NCBI RefSeq assembly: GCF_900103195.1
Contig: NZ_FMWU01000003.1
Location: 124,001-188,000 of the forward strand
Length of the DNA: 64,000 nt
Source of the DNA: Methylobacterium sp. UNC378MF
Lineage (GTDB): Bacteria > Pseudomonadota > Alphaproteobacteria > Rhizobiales > Beijerinckiaceae
Direction: 5' to 3'
This document shows positions 14,785 through 22,415 of this stretch, one piece after another (position 1 is the first letter of the stretch; every line of letters starts with the position of its first letter). The notes below the pieces were generated by a model, which had not been told where the DNA came from, did not search any database, and saw only the letters and a program-made list of their open reading frames with translations. The position numbers and the translations under genes were made by a program.

Positions 14785-15297
14785 CTATGGCAGCGGCGGC
14801 CAGTCAATGCTCGCGGCCACCTCGCACGCCGCCGTCACGTCTGCCGCCGCGTCGATCGCCGCCTTGCCCTTCAGACGTGCGCTGCGGATTGCGGCGCCCA
14901 CCTTCTGGTAGGCGTCATAGGCCGCGAGGGCGGCGCGCGCCTCTCCGGCAACATCGACGGTCGCCCGCTCGGTTTTCGGGTCGAGGTTGGTCCCGATCGA
15001 GCCCGCCAACATCGGGAAGGCCGTCGGGTCGAGGTCGGCGGCGGCGTTGGCCGCCAGCGCGTTGGCGATCTGGACGGCCTCGTTATAGACCTCCTGATAC
15101 TCCATCGCCTGACCGGACCCCGGCGTGATGAGCTCCAGGCGCAGCTTCTCAGCCTCGTCATCGACCTGCTTCTTCAGCACGGGCCTGACGGCGGCGAGGA
15201 TGGCGTCGGCGGGGACGCCGGCCGCGGTGAGCTGATCGAGCGTAGCATCGACCATGCGCCCGCCATCGTGCGGGACGGTGAGCAAGGGAAGGTTCAC
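14785..15297 (-). CDS. Hypothetical tail-fibre-region protein
   Basis: A 170-residue, mostly helical protein (DDEAEKLRLELITPGSGQAM, YQEVYNEAVQIANALAANAA). The mix of Ala-rich helices and the DAYQKVGAAIRSARLKGKAA stretch resembles helical tail-fibre assembly proteins, but no signature is certain. It is followed by a terminator, so it ends the block that begins with the baseplate genes. Confidence 0.55.
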   Translation of the reverse strand: MNLPLLTVPHDGGRMVDATLDQLTAAGVPADAILAAVRPVLKKQVDDEAEKLRLELITPGSGQAMEYQEVYNEAVQIANALAANAAADLDPTAFPMLAGSIGTNLDPKTERATVDVAGEARAALAAYDAYQKVGAAIRSARLKGKAAIDAAADVTAACEVAASIDWPPLP

Positions 15298-15352
15298 GGG
15301 ACAGTCTCCGGCGATGGCGCGGGCAGTGGAAGTGGGGGAGGCAGAAGCCTCC

Positions 15353-16525
15353 TCACGCGCTCGTCAGGTTCGAGCGGTAGAGCACGCCGTTCGGGTTCTG
15401 GCCGGCGGAGACGGAGTAGAACAGGTGCCCCGGGGTCGAGCCGGAGAGGGTGCTGCCGCCGATGTAGCCGCCGGCCTGCGCGTTACCGGCCGCGTTACCT
15501 ATCAGCGCGCCGGGCGCGCTACCGGCCGTCGCAACCGTGCAGGCCGAGAGAACGACGTTGCCGCCGTTGATGACCCGGAAATGATCGAAGATCGCCACCC
15601 CGGATGGGATGTCGGGCATCAAGATGTAGCAGTAGCTGAAGGACAGGTTCAGACTGTACAGGAAGGCGCCCGCTGCACAGCGCCCCTGAGGCAACGGGCT
15701 GTTGTTCGCCTCGCCCTTCAGGGTCACTCCGCGCAGCGTGTACCCGGTGATATTGCCGGCAGCATCCGCGGTCACGCCCTGGATCGTGTTGTTGTTGAAG
15801 AGGTTCTGACGCAGGTTCCAGGTGACGTCGCCGAGCAGGTAGATCGTCAGCGAGTACGACTGCGTCTTGGCCAGCGCGGCGTCGAGCGTCTTGTAGGCTT
15901 TGCCCGGCAGGGTGCCGTCGTTGGCATCATTGCCGTTGAGCGGATCAACCCACACGACCAGGGCTGCGGGCTTCGTGAGGATGACGGACATGGCCGTCGC
16001 GGCCTGGTCGCTCACGACCGGGGCGCCCATGCGGAAGGCCGTCCCATCGAAGCGGAACTTGAACGGCACGTTCGCCGGCACATCGCCGGCCTGAAGCGCG
16101 CCGCCGGCCTTGCCGAGGAGGTTGACCTTCCCCGGCAGCGTGCCGAAGCCCGTCATCGTCACGGTCATCGGGCCGGTGTTCGGCGCGCTGATGGCGCCGG
16201 AGAACTCCATGCCGATCAGGAGGGCCGGCCAGATCACCGAACCGGGCAGCGCGGTGACGAGGTCGTTGACGGTGGCGGGCTGGCCGATCGTCCCGAGCCA
16301 CGTGCCACGGGACACGGCCTGGGACGCCTGCGCCGTATCGGAGCCGTCGGCGCTGTCGGACAGCCCGCTGGCGCGCTGAAGGTTCAGGAGCTCCTTCTGC
16401 GGGTCGAGAAACAGGCCGAAAGGCGGGTACGACCCGTCCGTTCCGGTAGACGGGTTGCCGTTCGCCCAGGCGAGCGCCGGGTTCTCGATGCCCGTCACCG
16501 GGTCGAGCGGATAGTGCTGCTTCAC
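15353..16525 (-). CDS. Tail fibre / appendage protein
   Basis: A 390-residue protein. An N-terminal ~130 residues (MKQHYPLDPVTGIENPALAW) probably attach to the baseplate. From ~190 onward a VVWVDPLNGNDANDGTLPGK segment followed by KAYKTLDAAL begins a right-handed beta-helix of the pectate-lyase type, common in phage tailspikes and fibres. Encoded directly after the Mu gp48-like baseplate gene, where the fibre (S-type) gene sits in Mu-like phages. Confidence 0.7.
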   Translation of the reverse strand: MKQHYPLDPVTGIENPALAWANGNPSTGTDGSYPPFGLFLDPQKELLNLQRASGLSDSADGSDTAQASQAVSRGTWLGTIGQPATVNDLVTALPGSVIWPALLIGMEFSGAISAPNTGPMTVTMTGFGTLPGKVNLLGKAGGALQAGDVPANVPFKFRFDGTAFRMGAPVVSDQAATAMSVILTKPAALVVWVDPLNGNDANDGTLPGKAYKTLDAALAKTQSYSLTIYLLGDVTWNLRQNLFNNNTIQGVTADAAGNITGYTLRGVTLKGEANNSPLPQGRCAAGAFLYSLNLSFSYCYILMPDIPSGVAIFDHFRVINGGNVVLSACTVATAGSAPGALIGNAAGNAQAGGYIGGSTLSGSTPGHLFYSVSAGQNPNGVLYRSNLTSA

Positions 16526-16549
16526 GGGGGAGCTCCGGGAGGGCCGGGA

Positions 16550-17266
16550 TCAGATGTCGGAGGCGACGACGCGCAGGATCGGGTCGGCCCCGAAGCGCGA
16601 GGTGCCGGAGTTGAACCGCTCGACGCTCAAGGTCGGTGCGGCGTCGTGGTAGTCGAACAGGACCAGCGTGTGGGCGGGCTTGAGCCGCCCGAAGATGCAC
16701 TCCAGATCCTCGGCCTTGCGGACCTCGAGGATGGCATCGCGGCCGAAGGAGGACGTGCCGAACTGGAAGCGCGTCGTGCGCCCGCCGTTGACGCGCACGG
16801 TCCAGTAGAAGCGGACCCAGGGCGGGGCGATCCGCCCGTGTGAGCTCCCGAAGGCCGAGAGCCCGAACTGGAACGGCACGTACTCGGTGATCGTAATCTG
16901 GTAGCCGAGCGAGGCCGCCACCCCGATGAAGAAGGCGCGCGACTGGCCGCCCTGCATCGCGATCTTCTGCACGAGCGCCTGGCGCCGCTCGGTCAGGGTC
17001 TGGACGACCGGCACGCACGGGTCCGGCAGTCCGTAGGCCCGTTCCCAGTCCGCGAGCAGCTCGTAGGTGAAGCGCGGGTCGGCCTCGATCTGCAGCAGGT
17101 CGGCCGCGCGCGGATCGACAACCGCGCCCCAGATCTCCGCTTGGCCTCGCACGAGCTGCATCAGGCAGCCATCGGGATCGCGCGACCACGCCTCGCCGGT
17201 CGGCAGCAGGCGGGCGAAGGCCTGCGCGTAATCCTCGCCGTCGCGCCGGATGAACCCGTCGCTCAT
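16550..17266 (-). CDS. Mu gp48-like baseplate wedge protein (YmfQ/DUF2313)
   Basis: A 238-residue protein; start at 17266 overlaps the stop of the baseplate J gene. The N-terminal ARLLPTGEAWSRDPDG, the LLQIEADPRFTYELLADWER segment (~60-80) and the YGLPDP motif are the DUF2313/YmfQ signature. The C-terminal half has two repeats of a FQFGTSSFGRD-type sequence (also NSGTSRFGADPILRV). It completes the wedge with gp46 and gp47. Longer than the ~200-residue norm because of that C-terminal part, which may hold the fibre. Confidence 0.85.
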   Translation of the reverse strand: MSDGFIRRDGEDYAQAFARLLPTGEAWSRDPDGCLMQLVRGQAEIWGAVVDPRAADLLQIEADPRFTYELLADWERAYGLPDPCVPVVQTLTERRQALVQKIAMQGGQSRAFFIGVAASLGYQITITEYVPFQFGLSAFGSSHGRIAPPWVRFYWTVRVNGGRTTRFQFGTSSFGRDAILEVRKAEDLECIFGRLKPAHTLVLFDYHDAAPTLSVERFNSGTSRFGADPILRVVASDI

Positions 17267-18336
17267 GTGAACGCGATCCCGCCGCCGAACTGGGCCTTCA
17301 GCGAGGCGATCGAGCCGCGGTTCGCCATCACGAAATCCCCGGTCGCGAGATCGAAGGTCACGTCGCCGACGGCCTCGGAGATCGCGTCGGAGATCCAGCA
17401 GGCGAAGATTGTCTGGCCCGGCGCGGCGCGCTCCAGCAGCATCGCCTGGAGCGCCGCCTCGATCGCCAGGCGCAGCGAGGGCGTGTCGGCGGACAGGTTC
17501 AGGATCCGCGGCACGATCCCCTGCGGGATCGACGGCGGCACGAACAGGTCGGCCACCGTCACGGGCCGGACCGTGTCGAGGTAGGCCTTGGCGAGCGCGC
17601 AGTCGTCGGCGGTGGGCAGGCCGTCGCTCGACGCCCGCAGCACGTCGCAGGCGAAGCGCACCGTGACGGTGCCGGGGCCCATCTCGCAGGGCGCGACCCA
17701 CACCCGGGACACGCCCGGCAGCGACAGGGTCCATTGCTGGTAGTCGGTGACGCACCCGCCCATCGGCGGGTTGCGGATCCGCAGCAGGATGCGCGCGCGC
17801 AGGTCCTCGTCGCTCTCGGTGTCGGCGCCGCCGTCAATCAGAACGACGGTGGCCTGCGCGTTGACGCTGGACACCGCGACCGTGAGCGAGAGCAGGGCGC
17901 CCTGGTCGCGATTGCCGATGGCGCCGGCGGTCAGGCATGTGACCGCCACGGGCGTCGTGGTGGCCGATAGATAGACGTCGGCCGCTGTCTGGTACTGGAT
18001 CCCGTCCGAGGTCGCGAGCGGCGTGCCGGCCGGCAGGAGCGTGCCGGGCGTGCCGGTGACCGTGATCCTGCCCGCGGCGAAGGTCGCCGCCTTACGGCCG
18101 CCGAACAGGATGTTGGCCCAGCGGTCGAGCCAGCCCTTCTCCGCCATGTCGGGCAGGAGGTTCTTGGCGAGCCACGCGAGGTACTTCAGGTTCAGGAACG
18201 CGCCGCCGGCGTTCTGGTCCGAGAGCACGCGCAGCGCGCTGTTCGGGACGCTCGCGTCGGCGCCCTCAAGGAAGGCGGCCAGGAAGTCGCGGTTCTGCCG
18301 GCGCACGCTCGGCAGGTCCGGCAGGGTGAACGGCAT
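17263..18336 (-). CDS. Baseplate J-like protein (Mu gp47)
   Basis: A 357-residue protein of the usual length for the family. Signature parts: an N-terminal SALRVLSDQNAGGAFLNLKY helix, the central GTPGTLLPAGTPLATSDGI barrel motif (~95-113), and the DTESDEDLRARILLRIRNPP stretch (~175-194) with GGCVTDYQQW. It is the main wedge component of contractile tails. Its neighbours gp46 and gp48 are in Mu order. Confidence 0.93.
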   Translation of the reverse strand: MPFTLPDLPSVRRQNRDFLAAFLEGADASVPNSALRVLSDQNAGGAFLNLKYLAWLAKNLLPDMAEKGWLDRWANILFGGRKAATFAAGRITVTGTPGTLLPAGTPLATSDGIQYQTAADVYLSATTTPVAVTCLTAGAIGNRDQGALLSLTVAVSSVNAQATVVLIDGGADTESDEDLRARILLRIRNPPMGGCVTDYQQWTLSLPGVSRVWVAPCEMGPGTVTVRFACDVLRASSDGLPTADDCALAKAYLDTVRPVTVADLFVPPSIPQGIVPRILNLSADTPSLRLAIEAALQAMLLERAAPGQTIFACWISDAISEAVGDVTFDLATGDFVMANRGSIASLKAQFGGGIAFT

Positions 18337-18409
18337 GGGACAGTCTCGGGCGCGCCGCGGTGGCGGCTTCCAGCGGGTCGGCTTGGGCGGTGGCGGTGGT
18401 GGCGGCCGG

Positions 18410-18934
18410 TCAGCCGGTCGGCGCGGACACGACGATCCCGGCCCACAGATCCGAAAATCTCAGATCCAGAAGAAGCTCGTCGCCGCGATACATCACGATG
18501 CGCGCCTCGATCCGCTCGACGCCGGCGCGCACTACAGTGACGTCAAGGCGGCTGGCGATCCGCCGGTCCAGGAACGGCTGGAGCGCCTCGCGGATGTAGT
18601 CCTCGATCTGGACCGTCGTGGCGCCCTTGCGGGCGGCCACCCCGGTGATCGTGGTCCGGGACAGGAGCCAGAGCTTCGAGCCGATCGGCCAGCCGTCCCA
18701 GATCTCTTTCGCGTCGACGTCGCCCCACCAGCCGCGGCGGTCGGTGTCGCGCGAGTCCGGCAGTTCGTCGTCCGGACCGGCGAGCGCGTCGGTCATCAGG
18801 GCGACGACGACGGCGGTCGCCATCTCGTCCGAGGTGTCGAGCTGACCGGCCGGCGTGAGCAGCAGGTTGAAGTCGACGGCCTGGAAGGGCTGGCCTGGGG
18901 CGACGCTCTTCGGCGCGATCCGGACGTCGGTCAT
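18410..18934 (-). CDS. Mu GP46-family baseplate protein
   Basis: A 174-residue protein with the gp46 plan: TSDEMATAVVVALMTDALA at ~33-51, then DRRGWWGDV (~65-73) and a KLWLLSRTTITGV segment, a lysozyme-free wedge component. Position between gp45 and gp47 homologues supports the call. It connects the baseplate centre with the wedges. Confidence 0.87.
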   Translation of the reverse strand: MTDVRIAPKSVAPGQPFQAVDFNLLLTPAGQLDTSDEMATAVVVALMTDALAGPDDELPDSRDTDRRGWWGDVDAKEIWDGWPIGSKLWLLSRTTITGVAARKGATTVQIEDYIREALQPFLDRRIASRLDVTVVRAGVERIEARIVMYRGDELLLDLRFSDLWAGIVVSAPTG

Positions 18935-18944
18935 GGCGGGTCTC

Positions 18945-20036
18945 TCAGCCCGGGCCGCCGAAGCGCATCGACTTCGTCAGGCCCTGCACGAGCCGCTTCT
19001 GCGGCTCCAGGAAGTTCAAGCCCGGCCCGGCCTGGTCGGCGAGCAGCTGGAGCGCGCCGCGGAGCTTGCCGATCTGAGCAATGACCGAATTGGCCCGGGT
19101 CAGCTGCTCGATCTGGCCGGTCAGCTCCGCGGCCTTCGCGGCGATCGCCGCCTCGGGGCCGCCGCTGGCATTCAGCGCCTCCAGCTCGTCGACGAGGTCG
19201 TCCACGAGGCCGATCACCGGGTTGTTGGCGATCAGCCCGGCGATCTGCGCCTCAAGGCCGGCGATCAGGCCCTCGACGTTACCCGACAGCAGGCTCGCCA
19301 TGCCCATGAGCCGGCCCGGGTTTAGGAACGCCTTCAGGCCGCGCTGGAGGGCGTTCTGCAGGTAGCCGGTGAGCTTTCCTTCCGCGAGCGCCTTCATGGC
19401 GTCGAGGCCGCCCGGCGCGCCGCTTAGGGCGTTCGTCACCTGGGTGACGGCGTTGACCGGGACGAGAGCCGGGACGACGGCTTCAGCGTTCTGGCGAAAC
19501 TTCGACACCACATCGAACAGGGCGTGGTGCGAGTCCTCGACCTGCGACAGGCGGGCGGCGAGCCCCTTCAGCTGCTCGTTGAGCTCAAAATTGTCGATGG
19601 CGGGTTTGACCGCTCGGCCCGAGCCGTCGTCTCCGCCCGTGATCGTGACCTTCTTGCCGGTCTGGTTGACGCCGTCCCGGGTCAAGTGCGTGTGCTGGCG
19701 CTGATCGTCGTGGTGCGAGCTCTCGCCGGGCTTGAGGTTCTTCGGGCGGTGGCGGCGGTCCGCGGTGGCGATCACGACCGGGTGGTCGGGGTTGCCACCC
19801 ACGGCGGCGACCAGGACCTCGGCCTGCCCCTGCTCCTGATCGGTCGGCTTCAGGGGGACGCTGCTGAAGCCGTAGGGGTGCCAGTGCTCGACGTTGGTGT
19901 AGAGGTCACCGAACCACGCGCGGACCGTGTGCTCCTGGAGCTTGGTCGAGTCGTCGACCGCAACGAGAGTACCGCGGGCGATGCCGAGGTAGGCCCGGCG
20001 AGCGCCGTCGTCGCCGCCGGCGCGCAAGGTGCTCAT
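18945..20036 (-). CDS. Baseplate assembly protein V / Mu gp45-like spike with long C-terminal extension
   Basis: A 363-residue protein. Residues ~15-125 are the gp45/phage_base_V OB-like domain (RRAYLGIARGTLVAVDDSTK, VEHWHPYGFSSVPL, SSHHDDQRQHTHLTRDG). The second half (~150-360) is an unusually long helical region, with LNEQLKGLAARLSQVEDSHH and a C-terminal leucine-rich part, not found in Mu gp45 (~200 aa). The His-rich HHDDQRQHTH segment could bind iron at the spike tip, as in other gpV proteins. The extension may anchor effectors or stabilise the hub; that is inference. Confidence 0.85.
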   Translation of the reverse strand: MSTLRAGGDDGARRAYLGIARGTLVAVDDSTKLQEHTVRAWFGDLYTNVEHWHPYGFSSVPLKPTDQEQGQAEVLVAAVGGNPDHPVVIATADRRHRPKNLKPGESSHHDDQRQHTHLTRDGVNQTGKKVTITGGDDGSGRAVKPAIDNFELNEQLKGLAARLSQVEDSHHALFDVVSKFRQNAEAVVPALVPVNAVTQVTNALSGAPGGLDAMKALAEGKLTGYLQNALQRGLKAFLNPGRLMGMASLLSGNVEGLIAGLEAQIAGLIANNPVIGLVDDLVDELEALNASGGPEAAIAAKAAELTGQIEQLTRANSVIAQIGKLRGALQLLADQAGPGLNFLEPQKRLVQGLTKSMRFGGPG

Positions 20037-20049
20037 GCCGCGCCCCCAG

Positions 20050-21213
20050 TCATGTGCGCGCCTCGGGCTGCGCCTGCGTCACGGGTTGGTTGTAGAAGCC
20101 GTCGGAGGCCTGCCCGTCGGGGTTCTTCTGCTGGAACGCCTTGGCGTTCACGAGCTCGATGGCCGTCGTGGTTTGACCCTCCGGCGTCTGACCATAGGTG
20201 TAGGCCCAGAGCTTCAGGTCCATCTGAGGGTCGGCCAGCGGAAACAGCATGCCCGAACGGACGGTCACGAAGTCGGACAGCGCCCAAAGCTCTCCGTTCG
20301 GGTTGAGCCAGCCCTGGTAGGCCAGCGTCACCCGCAGGAGATCGGCCTCGATCGCCTGCGCCTCCATGTTGGTGCGCAGCTGCAGCTCCTTCTGGCCGAG
20401 CGGCATCTCGGCCAGGACCTTGCGGGCGAGACCGGGCACGCCGTTGCTCATCTGGGCCTTGGCGGAGATCTCCGCGGCCTGGCGCCCGAACAGGCTGTCG
20501 GAGCCGGCGACCTGCGAGCGCGCGACGATCTCCTGAACCGACGGCATGTCGATCGAGCAGTTGGCCGATAGGATGTTGAGCCCCTGCTCGAACATCGCCC
20601 CTTTGCCGCCCTGGCGCGCGCCGGCGACGAAATCCCCGTTGGCGTCGGCCCGCAGCCACAGACCGCGCTGCCGGCACCCGCGCGAGATCGCGTCGAAGGG
20701 CGTCTCGCCGTGTCGGATCGTGAAGTTCGGGAACGGAGTGTCCCAGCCGTCCGGACCACCCTCAACCCGAAACTTGAGCCCGTGCGGTCTCAGCAGCCGG
20801 TTGGCGATCGCGTCGAGCTTGTAGCCACGGAACTGCCCGGTGCCGCCGTCGGCCGACGCCTTGCGGGTGAGCTCGGCCTTCGAGAAGCCCGACACCTGGA
20901 CGCCGTGCCGGTTGGCGTCGAAGGCGGTCTGCCGGTTGCCGATGTAGCCTTCTTGGATGACGACTTCGCCCGCGAGCGCGATGTCCACGCGCATCCCGGG
21001 TAGGAGACGCTGGGCCGCGATCTGAGCGGCCTCGCCCCACGAGGAGCCCGATGTCGTCTGGCGGCGGCTGTTCGGATCCTCCGGCTCGGCGCAGGTGAGG
21101 CGGAAGGTGCGCTGCCACGCGGCATCGAAGGACTGGGACACCTGGACGGTCAGCCAGTCCTGGTAGACGCCGCCCTCGGTGCGGACCTCGCAGATCAGGT
21201 CGGGATTGGGCAC
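20050..21213 (-). CDS. Baseplate hub protein, Mu gpP (gp44)-like
   Basis: A 387-residue protein beginning with VRTEGGVYQDWLTVQVSQSF and RTFRLTCAEPE, then a LysM-like small domain (GEVVIQEGYIGNRQTAFD) and VSGFSKAELTRKASAD. The C-terminal part carries RVTLAYQGWLNPNGELWALS. Order and motifs match Mu gpP, the gp27/VgrG-type hub. It lies between the gpN-like and gp45-like genes as in Mu. Confidence 0.87.
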   Translation of the reverse strand: MPNPDLICEVRTEGGVYQDWLTVQVSQSFDAAWQRTFRLTCAEPEDPNSRRQTTSGSSWGEAAQIAAQRLLPGMRVDIALAGEVVIQEGYIGNRQTAFDANRHGVQVSGFSKAELTRKASADGGTGQFRGYKLDAIANRLLRPHGLKFRVEGGPDGWDTPFPNFTIRHGETPFDAISRGCRQRGLWLRADANGDFVAGARQGGKGAMFEQGLNILSANCSIDMPSVQEIVARSQVAGSDSLFGRQAAEISAKAQMSNGVPGLARKVLAEMPLGQKELQLRTNMEAQAIEADLLRVTLAYQGWLNPNGELWALSDFVTVRSGMLFPLADPQMDLKLWAYTYGQTPEGQTTTAIELVNAKAFQQKNPDGQASDGFYNQPVTQAQPEART

Positions 21214-21222
21214 CGGTCGCTC

Positions 21223-21897
21223 TCAGCCGGAGAAGGCGTTGCCGGAGGCCGGCATGAACAGGGGGTGGACCACGTCGCGGTTCTCCGCGAGCAGCTGCTC
21301 GGCGCGGCTCGCGTCGCCGAACAGCCGGTTGGCGAGCGTCAGCAGCGGCATGCGCGTGCCGAAGCTGTAGGACACGAGCCGCGGCAGCGGCCTGCCCCGG
21401 GCCGTGAGATCGCGGACACAGGCCGCGTGCAGCGCGGTGAGCGCGCGCCACGCGGTGTTGTCGAAGCGACCGGCTGCGAAGTCTTCGGCCGGGGCGAACG
21501 CGAGGTTCATCCGCGCCAGCGCCGCATCGACGTCCTGCCGGGACGTGAAGACGGTCCCGGCCAGGATGTTCACCATCTCGGTGAGCGCGAGGCGCGCGGC
21601 GATCTGGGCGACGCGCTGCACCGGTAAATCCGGAGCCGTGACGGCCTGTGCCGTCTGCCGCACCCGGTCCATGCCGACGAACGTGGCGCCGGCTGCGGTG
21701 GCGGCCGTGAAGCACGCGCGTAGCGGCGGCCCGAAGGTGCCGGCCTGGACCTGGCCGACCGCATCGGCCGAGAGCGCGCCGCAGAGCTGCCGGAGCGTCG
21801 CCCCGTCCTGGCTCGCGGCGTCGACGCCGGAGGCGAGCAGCGCGTCGAGGACGGCCTTCAGCGCCGCGACGGCGACGCGGCGCTGGGCGAAGGTCAT
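21223..21897 (-). CDS. C-terminal part of Mu gpN-like tail/DNA-circulation protein (split from its N-terminus by a stop)
   Basis: A 224-residue protein, in the same reading frame as the upstream DNA_circ_N gene and separated from it only by TAG (21904-21906) and two codons. Mu-like gpN proteins are single chains of roughly 400 residues, and 158 + 3 + 224 gives about that length. A possible weak ribosome site (AGGA) overlaps the TAG, so independent translation is conceivable. Helical content with RQTAQAVTAPDLPVQRVAQI. Either a natural two-gene version or a nonsense mutation. Confidence 0.6.
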   Translation of the reverse strand: MTFAQRRVAVAALKAVLDALLASGVDAASQDGATLRQLCGALSADAVGQVQAGTFGPPLRACFTAATAAGATFVGMDRVRQTAQAVTAPDLPVQRVAQIAARLALTEMVNILAGTVFTSRQDVDAALARMNLAFAPAEDFAAGRFDNTAWRALTALHAACVRDLTARGRPLPRLVSYSFGTRMPLLTLANRLFGDASRAEQLLAENRDVVHPLFMPASGNAFSG

Positions 21898-21903
21898 CCG
21901 GTC

Positions 21904-22380
21904 CTAGCTCCAGTCGTCGTCGCTGCCGGCGGACAGTTCGGCCGCGGTCGCGTTCTGCGCGGCCGCCGCGCGCGCGGCGGCCTGGGTGTTCTCCCGCCCC
22001 GACGGGGCGGCGACCCCGACCTGAGAGCGCACGAAGGCCATCTCGAAGCGGGCCAAGCCGCCCTGGTCCTTCGTCTCGATCCGCTGGTAGGTCTCGCAGC
22101 GCATCGTCGCCTGTCCCATCGTGGACAGGACGAGGAGACCGGCGCCTTCCCGCTGGAGCGCCGCCTCCAGGTCGTCGGCCTGATCGAGGTAATCCGGGCC
22201 GATGACGTAGGCGGAGATCGCCACGCGGGTGACTCGGCGCCCGAGGTCCTCGTCCGAGCTGCGCTCGGACTTGGCGAACTCGTATGTGAAGCCCCGCCGC
22301 CCACCGAAGCGGGTGTTCGCCTCGATGTGGAACGGCACGCCGCGGAACGACGGCGGGCGGAGCTCGTCGCGCCAGGACAT
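21904..22380 (-). CDS. Mu gpN-like protein, N-terminal DNA_circ_N domain
   Basis: A 158-residue protein. Residues 1-115 are a full DNA circularisation N-terminal domain: SWRDELRPPSFRGVPFHIEA, GGRRGFTYEFAKSE, YVIGPDYLDQADDLEAAL, QREGAGLLVLSTMGQATMRC. This is the distal-tail/hub-associated domain of Mu gpN. The chain stops at an amber codon after DDDWS, just past the domain, and the rest of the protein continues in the same frame. The linker before the stop is Ala-rich. Confidence 0.8.
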   Translation of the reverse strand: MSWRDELRPPSFRGVPFHIEANTRFGGRRGFTYEFAKSERSSDEDLGRRVTRVAISAYVIGPDYLDQADDLEAALQREGAGLLVLSTMGQATMRCETYQRIETKDQGGLARFEMAFVRSQVGVAAPSGRENTQAAARAAAAQNATAAELSAGSDDDWS

Positions 22381-22415
22381 GCGGAAGGCCTTTGATCGTT
22401 GGTGGATCCGGGCCG

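Noticed and set aside
15254..16843. Long plus-strand frame over the tail fibre genes
   Set aside because: Shadow of the minus-strand fibre and gp48 genes; no domain content.
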